Origin: JAGPUQ01 sp947084925
Lineage (GTDB): Bacteria > Pseudomonadota > Gammaproteobacteria > Pseudomonadales > Porticoccaceae
Direction: 5' to 3'
Assembly: GCA_947084925.1 (NCBI GenBank)
Contig: CAMTUJ010000010.1
Coordinates: forward strand, 172,043-236,042
DNA: 64,000 nucleotides
Both the position numbers and the translations under genes were made by a program. Shown here piece by piece: positions 27,020-33,502 of the stretch. Numbering within the stretch: the stretch's first letter is position 1; every line of letters begins with the position of its first letter. The notes under the pieces are model-generated. The model worked only from the letters and a program-made list of their open reading frames with translations. It did not search any database and was not told where the DNA came from.

Positions 27020-27970
27020 TCAGGGGATGTCGGTCACATCGCCCGGAGGGCCCACATGATGGGGATGGGGTTCGTGGGGTGCCTGTACCGGCGCGCCCTT
27101 GACCGGCACGGTGCGGAACAGGAAGTCCGTGACCGCGTTGGCGAAGACGTCATTGCGATCGCCCGCCACCATATGGCCCGCGCCGGTGATGTTGACGTAT
27201 TCGGCGTGGGGACACATTTCCAGAAACGACTTTGCGCCTTCTTCGCTCAGTACGTCCGACAGCCCACCCCGGACCAGCAGTGCGGGCAGCTTGAGTGCGC
27301 GGGCGCACTCTTCCAGCCGCCGCGTGCGCGCCTCCATGTCACGGCGCGCCTGCATGAAGCGCGGATCCCAGTGCCAGCGGTACTTGCCGTTTTCCGCCAG
27401 CCGCAGGTTCTTTGCCAGTCCCTGCAGATCCTTGGGCGGCGAACGGTGGGGCTGGTAGTTGCCGATGGTTTCGGCGACCTCTTCCAGGGAGTCGAAGCCC
27501 TCGGGCTTGTAGGACATGAAGCTGGTGATTTTTTGCACGCCCTCGGGTTCGATCTTCGGCGCGATATCGACCAGCACCAGGGCGGTGGCATCGACACGGT
27601 CCTCGCCGAGCGCCACCAGGCTGGTGCCGCCGCCCATGGAAGCACCCACCAGCACCGGGCGCTTCCCGCCCAGGGCCGCGATGACGCAGCGCAGATCTTC
27701 CACCATGATGTCCTGGCCATAGACGCCGTCCGCGGACCAGTCCGAATCGCCGTGGCCGCGGGCATCGAAGGCGACGGCGTGATAACCGGCTTCACCCAGG
27801 GCTTCGCCGGCGCCTTTCCAGGCGTGGCGGGTCTGGCCGCCACCGTGCTGGAGCAGCACCAGCGGGCCGGCCGGGTCGCCCCAGGAATCGCCCGCGATCA
27901 TGGTTCCGCCGACGCCGGGCCAGCGGTGCATGGGGTCCGGCGTGCCCGGAAGTCGTTTACCTGCGCTCAT
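27020..27970 (-). CDS. Alpha/beta hydrolase
   Basis: A 316-residue alpha/beta-hydrolase fold enzyme. The oxyanion region is LLQHGGGQTRHAW, the nucleophile elbow GASMGG places Ser at 111, and the catalytic His is H266 in GAGHMVAGDR, with Asp239 as a probable triad member. It resembles peroxidase-like and esterase hydrolases of the MhpC type. The start at 27970 (MSAGKRLPG) is preceded by AGGA. It stands alone, so the substrate is open. Confidence 0.85.
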   Translation of the reverse strand: MSAGKRLPGTPDPMHRWPGVGGTMIAGDSWGDPAGPLVLLQHGGGQTRHAWKGAGEALGEAGYHAVAFDARGHGDSDWSADGVYGQDIMVEDLRCVIAALGGKRPVLVGASMGGGTSLVALGEDRVDATALVLVDIAPKIEPEGVQKITSFMSYKPEGFDSLEEVAETIGNYQPHRSPPKDLQGLAKNLRLAENGKYRWHWDPRFMQARRDMEARTRRLEECARALKLPALLVRGGLSDVLSEEGAKSFLEMCPHAEYVNITGAGHMVAGDRNDVFANAVTDFLFRTVPVKGAPVQAPHEPHPHHVGPPGDVTDIP

Positions 27971-28158
27971 GATGAATCCTGTGAGACGAATTGAATGGGT
28001 TAGGCGATGCTTTGTACACGGCACCCCGGGCAGGGTCAAACCGGCTTCAGTGGTCCGGCGCACGAAACCGATGTCCGGGTTTTGAGTGCGGCCGAGGTTC
28101 TGGCTACACTCGCGGCTGCGGACGGTTCCGCCCGCGCCACTATCCGAGGATAACGCCG

Positions 28159-28542
28159 ATGACTTCAAGCAACCCATCCCGACACCTGTTGACGCTGGCT
28201 TTGGTGTTGAGCCTGATATGCAGCACCGCCACCCAGCCGGCCGCGGCCGCCATGATGGGCACCGCCCAGGCGGCAACCGGCACCCGTGCCGAACAGCTTG
28301 ACCGCGTCGATCACTTCCTGGCGCAGGACTCGGTGCGCGGTCTGCTGGAACAGCAAGGCGTGGACCCGGCCGATGCGCGGGCGCGCGTGCAGGCGTTAAG
28401 CGACAGCGAGTTGCAGCGCGTTGCCGACAATATCGACCGGTTGCCCGCCGGCGGCAGCGCCCTCGCCGTGATTGGCCTCGTGTTTGTGGTTCTGGTGGTC
28501 CTCGAGATCGTCGGTGTGATCAACGTCTTCAAGGGGCTCTGA
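28159..28542 (+). CDS. PA2779-family small membrane protein
   Basis: A 127-residue protein. It has an N-terminal signal peptide ending about residue 31 (alanine-rich ATQPAAAA), a helical middle with the ARARVQALSDSELQRVADN motif, and a C-terminal transmembrane helix (IGLVFVVLVVLEIVGVINVF). This layout is that of Pseudomonas PA2779. Its partner PA2778-type peptidase follows 14 bases later, the same gene order as in Pseudomonas. Function unknown; the pairing suggests it is a substrate, anchor or regulator of the peptidase. Confidence 0.8.
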   Translation: MTSSNPSRHLLTLALVLSLICSTATQPAAAAMMGTAQAATGTRAEQLDRVDHFLAQDSVRGLLEQQGVDPADARARVQALSDSELQRVADNIDRLPAGGSALAVIGLVFVVLVVLEIVGVINVFKGL

Positions 28543-28556
28543 TCGCTGGTTTTTTG

Positions 28557-29534
28557 ATGACCCTGGCTCGGGCCGCGGGCCTCGCGGTGGTGTTGCTGCT
28601 CGCGGCCTGCGGCCGGACTCCCGTGCTGGGTCCGACCGCTGGCGGCGACGCCCGGATCGAGCTTGCCCAGGTGCCCTTTTATCCCCAGAGTGCCTACCAG
28701 TGCGGCCCCGCCGCGCTGGCGACGGTGCTTGGACCGGCCGGGGTCGTTGTCGACCCGGAGCACCTCGTCAGCGCGGTCTACCTGCCGGAAAAGAAAGGCA
28801 GCCTGCAGGTCGAGCTGGTGGCCGCGGCGCGCCGCTACGGCCGGGTGCCCTATCCGGTCAATCCCGATCTGACGGGTCTGCTCGATACCCTGCGTGCCGG
28901 CCATCCGGTCCTCGTATTACAGAATCTCGGCATCGCGCACTGGCCGCTGTGGCACTTCGCCGTGGTGATCGGCTTCGACGCCCGGCGCGATGAATTCATC
29001 CTGCGCTCGGGCACCACCAAGCGCGAGGTGACCTCTGCCCGGCGCTTTATGGATACCTGGAAGCTCGCCGGCAACTGGGGCCTGCTGGTGCTCCCCCCGG
29101 GCGAGTTGCCCCCCGCTGCCGACCGCGAGCGCTACCTGCGCGCGGTCACCGACATGGAGGGCGTGGCGCCACCGCAGGCGCTGCGGCAGGCCTTCACGGC
29201 GGCGCTCGCGCGCTGGCCCGACGACCCCTGGGCGCTGGTGGGGCTCGGCAATGCCCACTATGGCGCCGGCGATGCGCGGGCGGCAGAGGCGGTATTCCGG
29301 GATCTGCTGGCACGCGATCCGACACACATCGTGGCCCGCAACAATCTCGCCCAACTGCTGGGCGAGCGTGGATGCCGGTCGGCGGCGCTGGAGATCCTCG
29401 ATGTGGGGCTGGCGCAAACGCCGTCAGCCACTCGCGAGCAACTGGCCGCCACGCGAGCGGAAATTCTGACCACCACAACCGTACCGGAACCGGGCGATTG
29501 CCCGCGGGCAGCCGCGGCGGGCGGCATTGAGTAG
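28557..29534 (+). CDS. PA2778-family lipoprotein cysteine peptidase with TPR repeats
   Basis: A 325-residue lipoprotein. The signal ends in LLAAC with the lipid-carrying Cys at 18. The papain-like C39 domain has its catalytic Cys at 49 in SAYQCGPAALATVL and the His in HWPLWHFAVVIGFD. The C-terminal 120 residues are TPR-like helices (WALVGLGNAHYGAGDARAAE, then HIVARNNLAQLLGE). I use the ATG at 28557; a TTG codon lies directly before it. It should sit in the outer membrane or periplasm and cleave or bind a partner peptide, plausibly the PA2779-type protein encoded upstream. Confidence 0.85.
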   Translation: MTLARAAGLAVVLLLAACGRTPVLGPTAGGDARIELAQVPFYPQSAYQCGPAALATVLGPAGVVVDPEHLVSAVYLPEKKGSLQVELVAAARRYGRVPYPVNPDLTGLLDTLRAGHPVLVLQNLGIAHWPLWHFAVVIGFDARRDEFILRSGTTKREVTSARRFMDTWKLAGNWGLLVLPPGELPPAADRERYLRAVTDMEGVAPPQALRQAFTAALARWPDDPWALVGLGNAHYGAGDARAAEAVFRDLLARDPTHIVARNNLAQLLGERGCRSAALEILDVGLAQTPSATREQLAATRAEILTTTTVPEPGDCPRAAAAGGIE

Positions 29535-29804
29535 GGTCGTTGCGGCACCACCATTGCCGCCGATCGGCACACGCCGAGCGCGCGATGCGCCGCCGGCGCA
29601 AGGAGTGGCAAGAAATGGCTTAGTGGTAAGCGGGTGCGGAGATCATCTCCCGGGAACCGGGTTATGCTGCAACCCGTCGGCTGAACAGGGCTTGCCTGCC
29701 GTAGATGCCTTCGTTTTCGCGCCGGAGAATGAGTCGACCTGGGAGGCTGCGGGGCATGCGGAAATCTTCCGTGGTTAAACACGGAAGATTTCCAGATACT
29801 CAAT
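29535..29804. other. Gap before the cassette-like region, with a 14-bp perfect hairpin
   Basis: No gene is seen. A perfect inverted repeat, 29760-29773 (GGAAATCTTCCGTG) with 29780-29793, encloses the loop GTTAAA. There is no T-run on either side. It ends 11 bases before the GTTAGAC core, so it could be a remnant of the stem of an attC site. Confidence 0.5.
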
Positions 29805-29811
29805 GTTAGAC
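29805..29811 (+). other. attC-type core site GTTAGAC opening the first cassette-like unit
   Basis: GTTAGAC fits the integron core consensus GTTRRRY. It lies 31 bases before the start of the next small ORF, where the left end of a gene cassette would be. Confidence 0.5.
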
Positions 29812-29841
29812 CCCAACAAAACAACAGGGAGGCGGATCATT

Positions 29842-30324
29842 ATGCTTAAGGCAGTGCTCGCGAAGATCGCACACGGCTTGCTCGTTGGTATCGGTTTCGG
29901 CGTGGCGCTTGGTGGCGCCATGTACGGCTACACCATGTGGCAGATGAAGGAGTTTGAGAACAAGAACCGAGACATGATGGGCATGTTCAAGGAATACACG
30001 CCCAATGCTGGTCTTTCGATAACCGAGCATAGGCCTCAGAACCCGACGGCCAATGACGCATTTATTGGGTCGCTCGCGAACAACGGGAAAGACACGTGGG
30101 AGAGGGTTGAGCTACTCGCAGAGATGTTCGGAAAGGATGGTGCGTTTGTCGATAAGTGCTCGAGCTATCTCGACGGCTCACTTGCTCCAGGGCAAACACG
30201 CAATTTCAAAGTCTCATGCTCTGGATGCCGCGACACGAGAGTGCCGCTGGTCTATGACAAATACACAATTGCAATTGTTGATGCGAGCTATGTGCGCCCC
30301 GAGAAGTCGGGGCTTAACAAGTAG
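29842..30324 (+). CDS. Single-pass membrane protein with FxLYD-like domain
   Basis: A 160-residue protein with one N-terminal transmembrane helix (LLVGIGFGVALGGAMYGYTMW). Residues about 55-150 look like an FxLYD beta-domain: a conserved NNGKDTWERVELLAEMFGKDG strand pair, then a GSLAPGQTRNFKVSC stretch. Cys at CSSY, VSC and CSGC are spaced for disulfides, so the domain should be outside the cytoplasm. GGGAGG precedes the ATG. Base composition is lower in GC than the surrounding genes. It is bounded by a GTTAGAC core and an attC-like site at its stop codon, the shape of a gene cassette. No function known. Confidence 0.7.
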   Translation: MLKAVLAKIAHGLLVGIGFGVALGGAMYGYTMWQMKEFENKNRDMMGMFKEYTPNAGLSITEHRPQNPTANDAFIGSLANNGKDTWERVELLAEMFGKDGAFVDKCSSYLDGSLAPGQTRNFKVSCSGCRDTRVPLVYDKYTIAIVDASYVRPEKSGLNK

Positions 30325-30352
30325 TTCCAGCCGACGGTCCGCGCTTCGCGGA
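30312..30352 (+). other. attC-like left half after the FxLYD gene
   Basis: GCTTAAC (fits RYYYAAC) overlaps the last codons of the ORF. It is followed by AAGTAGTTCCAGCCGACGG, which is very like the left arm of known attC sites, and an inner TCCGCG-CTT-CGCGGA hairpin. The matching right arm with GTTRRRY is missing where expected; the GACAAAGGG repeats begin instead. Confidence 0.55.
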
Positions 30353-30377
30353 TGAAGTACGCGCGCGAGACAATAAG

Positions 30378-30480
30378 GGTCTGGTCTCGCACGAGACAAA
30401 GGGGTCCGAGACAAAGGGGTCAGACAAACAGACAAAGGGTCTACCATCGAATTTGCAGACAAACAGACAAAGGGTCTCGT
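30378..30480. repeat. Cluster of GACAAAGGG(G)TC direct repeats
   Basis: GAGACAAAGGGGTC occurs twice (30393-30406, 30408-30421). A 22-base unit beginning CAGACAAACAGACAAAGG occurs twice exactly (30421-30442, 30456-30477). GGTCTCG and CGAGAC form a short dyad at the left. Motifs of this kind often flank REP-associated Y1 transposase genes, but none is present here. Confidence 0.75.
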
Positions 30481-30483
30481 ATT

Positions 30484-30526
30484 GTTGCAAGCGTCGGTCT
30501 GCCCGCCACGTCAGGGTAGTTGGCGC
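30484..30526 (+). other. attC-like right half before the DMT gene
   Basis: This 43-base segment matches 33128-33170 with only four differences and ends in GTTGGCG, near the GTTRRRY core. It marks the right arm of an attC-like site whose left arm is disrupted. Confidence 0.5.
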
Positions 30527-30613
30527 TGGTCCGCTCGTTCTTCAGACATCCTTCTGTAGCCTATATTTCTGACTTATGAGTAAGCGCCTTCCTAAACTGA
30601 GCAGCCTTAGCCC

Positions 30614-31063
30614 ATGAAAAACCAACTTTTCTTCTCATGTCTCATGCTTGCAACCGGAGTTGGTATCCCAGTTATGGCGGCGCTAAGCGGAACATTGGGG
30701 TCGAAGTACGGAAGTACAGCGTTCGCTGCCTCGGTGTTGTTTCTTGTAGCGTTGTCTATCTCCGTTGCTTTCCTGTTTGCAGTGGAGGGTGGCCTGAAGC
30801 CATTCCCAAAAACACCGCTGCCGTTCTACTACTACTTGGGCGGTGTGTTCGTGGCTTTTTACGTCCTCAGCATCACTTGGGTTGCTCCGCAGTTCGGCGT
30901 CGGAAATGCCGTGGCTTTTGTACTTCTGGGCCAACTCATATCCATGGCGGCCATAGATCAGTTCGGCTTGTTGGGTGCACCAATACGTGTCGTTACTTTG
31001 CAAAGGTCAATCGGTCTCATTCTGATGGCGGTCGGCGTGTTTCTGGCGGTACGTCGTGTGTAA
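30614..31063 (+). CDS. DMT-superfamily small membrane protein
   Basis: A 149-residue protein with four to five predicted transmembrane helices and hardly any soluble part. The pattern PFYYYLGGVFVAFYVLSI, then NAVAFVLLGQLISMAAIDQFGLL and a final GLILMAVGVFLAVRR matches the DUF606/YdcZ group of small drug/metabolite-type transporters. One gene is usually half a transporter and dimerises. It lacks a strong Shine-Dalgarno sequence. It stands in the cassette-like region between two attC-like sites. Substrate unknown. Confidence 0.75.
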   Translation: MKNQLFFSCLMLATGVGIPVMAALSGTLGSKYGSTAFAASVLFLVALSISVAFLFAVEGGLKPFPKTPLPFYYYLGGVFVAFYVLSITWVAPQFGVGNAVAFVLLGQLISMAAIDQFGLLGAPIRVVTLQRSIGLILMAVGVFLAVRRV

Positions 31064-31075
31064 CATCCGAGAGGC

Positions 31076-31131
31076 GCATAACACTTCGCCGCAGGCCAAC
31101 GTCCCTGACGGGCCGCAGCCTGAGCTCAAAC
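31076..31131 (+). other. attC-like site after the DMT gene
   Basis: GCATAAC (one mismatch to RYYYAAC) lies 12 bases after the stop. An imperfect CCGCAGGCC / GGGCCGCAGCCTGAGCTC stem-loop follows. The terminal GTTRRRY core is not found where expected, so the site looks broken on its right side. Confidence 0.4.
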
Positions 31132-31458
31132 TACAAGGGCTTCCCCATGTAGGCAAGTGTTTTGATTTTAGATTTTCATGTTCCGTTTTCCAGGTGGTTC
31201 ATGTTTTGCCTGCCGGTGCTGTACGAGAAGATGGCGGACTGCGAAACTACAACCGGTCATGTTGGGCAGAGTGCCCGGACCCTGATGAAAGACGCGCGCC
31301 GGGGCCTCAATCGTTAGTCGGGAATGGTTTCTTGCCCTTGAGCTAATCAGGCGCTCCCGGCGCGGGTCCAACCCGCTTCACATCAACGCTGGCAGTGCAT
31401 CGGTGATTATTGGCCGCCGTCCAGCGGCCCGTTCTTTCTCTTCACTATCCTTTTCCTG
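31132..31458. other. Gap between the DMT gene and the IS110 transposase
   Basis: No credible gene is seen. GTCCAAC at 31366-31372 fits the RYYYAAC core and could be the left arm of the attC into which the IS inserted. The rest is low-GC filler. Confidence 0.35.
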
Positions 31459-31477
31459 CTGACGCTTTTTCGAAGCG

Positions 31478-32503
31478 TCAGGCAACGCTCGGCTGCAGAC
31501 GGAAATCCTCGCCGTATTTCAACACCGCCCAGGCCAGCCGCGCATTCTTGGCGGCGATGGCGACTACCGCACGCCAGTAGCCGCGCCGTTCCTGCAGATT
31601 GCGCGCCCAGCGACTGAAGCCATCCTGTTTGTCGCCCAGTCCGGCCAGCACGGCTCGGGCACCCATGACCAGGAGACTGCGCAAGTAGGGGTCGCCGGCC
31701 TTGGTGATCCGGCCCAAGCGGGCTTTCCCGCCGCTGCTGTATTGCCCCGGCGTCAGCCCGATCCAGGCCGCCACCTGGCGACCGTTCCTGAAGTCGTGGC
31801 CGCCGCCGATGCTGGCCAGCAGTGCGCTGGCGCTGATCGGGCCAATGCCGGGACGTTCCATCAGGCGCTTACTGCGTGCATCGTCGCGTGCCGCCTGGGC
31901 GATGCGACGGTCGTAGGCGTCGATCCGTGCATCGAGCTGATCGGCATGGGCCAGCAGGTCGCCGATGCACGGATCGACGTATCCCGGCAGGTTTTCCCGA
32001 TGCGCGCCGATCTCCCGGCGCAGGCAGGCGATCTTCTGCGGCAGAACAATCCCGAATTCGGCGATGAGGCCGCGCACCCGGTTATAGACCGCCGTGCGCT
32101 CCGCGACGAAACCCTGCCGCGTGCGATGCAGGCACAGGATGATCTGCTGGTGTTCTTCTTTGACCGGGACGAAGCGCATGTTCGGCCGGGTCACCGCTTC
32201 GCAGATCGCCGCCGCGTCCGCCGCGTCGTTCTTGCCGCGTTTGCCGCTCATGCGGTACGGGGTGACGAACTTGGGCGCCATCAGCTTGACGGTGTGGCCG
32301 TGCTGGCGAAACAGCCGCGCCCAGTGGTGCGCGCCGGAGCAGGCTTCCATGCCAATCAGGCACGGCGGTAACTGGACGATCAACGGCAGCAGTTGCTCGC
32401 GTGTTATCTTGGGCTTGATCAGTACGGCTTTGCCGTTTTCATCAACGCCGTGCACGGCAAACACATTCTTGGCGAGATCGATCCCTACGGTGATAATGCT
32501 CAT
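31478..32503 (-). CDS. IS110-family transposase (DEDD/serine recombinase)
   Basis: A 341-residue protein that looks intact. The N-terminal RuvC-like DEDD domain opens with VGIDLAKNVFAVHGVDE and includes GKRGKNDAADAAAI. The C-terminal Tnp20 domain has PGIGPISASALLASIG and the serine region TPGQYSSGGKARLGRITKAG. IS110 recombinases use a structured non-coding RNA made from the element's own end to choose donor and target. The stop lies inside a hairpin and the start follows a structured leader. Confidence 0.93.
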   Translation of the reverse strand: MSIITVGIDLAKNVFAVHGVDENGKAVLIKPKITREQLLPLIVQLPPCLIGMEACSGAHHWARLFRQHGHTVKLMAPKFVTPYRMSGKRGKNDAADAAAICEAVTRPNMRFVPVKEEHQQIILCLHRTRQGFVAERTAVYNRVRGLIAEFGIVLPQKIACLRREIGAHRENLPGYVDPCIGDLLAHADQLDARIDAYDRRIAQAARDDARSKRLMERPGIGPISASALLASIGGGHDFRNGRQVAAWIGLTPGQYSSGGKARLGRITKAGDPYLRSLLVMGARAVLAGLGDKQDGFSRWARNLQERRGYWRAVVAIAAKNARLAWAVLKYGEDFRLQPSVA

Positions 32504-32598
32504 GGACTTCCCCTTTCGTGGTGTTGATGAGGTTCGGAATCTTCATCATGGCACTTGTTGCCGACCGCGGCTTCCGCCGCCTAGGGACGGGGAAGTCC
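32504..32598 (-). ncRNA. Candidate structured leader / bridge-RNA region of the IS110 element
   Basis: On the transposase strand GGACTTCCCC and GGGGAAGTCC, 95 bases apart end to end, enclose an inner GCGG-AAG-CCGC hairpin. The second arm abuts the ATG and contains the purine-rich ribosome site, so folding could also hide it. This is where IS110-type bridge RNAs are encoded in some subgroups. No sequence match to a known bridge RNA could be tested. Confidence 0.35.
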
Positions 32599-32607
32599 CT
32601 TTCATTC

Positions 32608-32614
32608 GTTGGGC
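32608..32614 (+). other. attC-type core GTTGGGC opening the GFA cassette-like unit
   Basis: GTTGGGC fits GTTRRRY exactly. It lies between the IS110 element and the GFA gene, 37 bases before its start. With the attC-like site at 33059-33169 it delimits a 555-base unit with one ORF, a canonical cassette layout. Confidence 0.6.
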
Positions 32615-32650
32615 GTCATCACACAGTGTGGTTTTCCGTAAGGTGAAAAT

Positions 32651-33049
32651 ATGAAGGGCAGTTGTTTGTGTGGTGCCATTGAGTACGAGGTTGATCAATT
32701 GGACATGCCAATCAGTCACTGCCATTGCCGCACTTGCCGCAAAGCTCATGCAGCCGCTTTTGCTTCGAATGCGGGTGTTATGCGGGAGCATTTCCGCTGG
32801 GTTAAAGGTAAAGAGAAATTGGCGGCCTTTGAGTCGTCACCGGGAAAGCTCAGGCATTTCTGTTCTGTTTGTGGCTCTCACCTCGTGGCCGAGCGCTTCG
32901 CACAGCCACACGTCATTGTGCGCGTGGCAACGCTCGATGACGACCCTGGCATAAAACCTACTATGCACATCTGGTATTCACATGACGTTCCGTGGTTGCA
33001 GGATGATGAGGACGTTTCGTTCTATCAAGAATGGCAACCCGGTAGGTAA
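32651..33049 (+). CDS. GFA-family zinc protein (glutathione-dependent formaldehyde-activating-like)
   Basis: A 132-residue Mss4-fold protein. The zinc ligands are C5 and C7 (GSCLCGAI), C24, C26 and C29 (SHCHCRTC), and C71 and C74 (FCSVCGSH), the standard GFA set. Relatives bind glutathione adducts, though most members have no proven reaction. It fills a cassette-like unit, starting 37 bases after a GTTGGGC core and stopping 9 bases before an attC-like site. It is the best-preserved cassette of the region. Confidence 0.88.
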   Translation: MKGSCLCGAIEYEVDQLDMPISHCHCRTCRKAHAAAFASNAGVMREHFRWVKGKEKLAAFESSPGKLRHFCSVCGSHLVAERFAQPHVIVRVATLDDDPGIKPTMHIWYSHDVPWLQDDEDVSFYQEWQPGR

Positions 33050-33058
33050 CCAGATGCC

Positions 33059-33169
33059 GCCCAACCCATCATTCCGCCGGACGCTGCGTGATAAAGCTGA
33101 AGAAACAAAGGAGTCTGGTCGCGCACTGTTGCATGCATCGGTATGCCCGCCGCGTCAGGGTAGTTGGCG
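33059..33169 (+). other. attC-like recombination site after the GFA gene
   Basis: GCCCAAC (exact RYYYAAC) opens and GTTGGCG (one mismatch to GTTRRRY) closes a 111-base site. The arms GGACGCTGCG on the left and CGCCGCGTCAGG on the right are largely complementary, so the bottom strand can fold as an attC hairpin. It begins 10 bases after the stop codon of the ORF, as in gene cassettes. Confidence 0.6.
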
Positions 33170-33210
33170 CAAAAATAGGTAGCCCGCTTTATTTTCTTGG
33201 ATTTTTCCGT

Positions 33211-33330
33211 TTCGGGTTGAGCCGGCTCGTTTTCAAAATTGAAGGTGCGGGCCGTGACGGTCACGGCAAAGGCAAACGCCAGAGCGAACGGCAGCATGAT
33301 CCAGGACGGGTGCAAGCTGAACCGCCACAC
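33211..33330 (-). CDS. Possible small membrane peptide (GTG start), end uncertain
   Basis: From a GTG at 33330, with AGGA eight bases upstream, the minus strand reads MWRFSLHPSWIMLPFALAFA and then a basic-acidic tail. The hydrophobic core would make one transmembrane helix. The frame runs on to 33025 through the attC-like site, where the sequence no longer looks protein-like. The 33211 end given here covers only the plausible part. I do not recognise a family. Confidence 0.3.
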
Positions 33331-33415
33331 CAGTCCTGCGCTACCGGAATCCGGCGCCTGCTTCTGGCCGTAAGCGGAAGTCGGGTAAAGTCATGGGGCT
33401 CGCAAGGGAGCTGCC

Positions 33416-33447
33416 GCGAGCGGCCCGGGATGCCTGGGGCCGCTCGC
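33416..33447 (+). promoter_or_regulatory. GC-rich hairpin in the mgtE 5' leader
   Basis: GCGAGCGGCCC and GGGCCGCTCGC form a perfect 11-bp stem over a 10-base loop, about 55 bases before the mgtE start. There is no T-run after it. It is not a recognisable M-box, but its place suggests a leader structure. Confidence 0.5.
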
Positions 33448-33502
33448 ATCGAAGGCGGACTTCTCGCCAGTCTCGCCGGGCGTGCCACGGAGCGCATCGA
33501 AC

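Larger units (their letters stand above)
31459..32598 (-). mobile_element. IS110-family insertion sequence (minimal extent)
   Basis: One intact transposase with a hairpin at its stop (31459-31467 with 31473-31481, loop TTTCG) and a structured leader before its start (inverted repeat 32504-32513 / 32589-32598). IS110 elements have no conventional terminal repeats or target duplications, so true ends are uncertain. The right flank meets a GTTGGGC core 10 bases on, so the element seems to sit in an attC-like site, the habit of the IS1111-attC group. Confidence 0.75.

Noticed and set aside
29617..29690. tRNA-like stretch (GGCTTAGTGGTAAGCGGG)
   Set aside because: The D-arm-like words do not extend to a cloverleaf: no T loop GTTCGA and no acceptor pairing were found.
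31056..31346. Plus-strand ORF of 96 codons after the DMT gene
   Set aside because: It runs through the attC-like site, has no Shine-Dalgarno sequence and shows no protein-like pattern.
33185..33502. M-box magnesium riboswitch before mgtE
   Set aside because: Only a single GC-rich hairpin is seen; the three-helix core of the M-box was not recognisable by eye.
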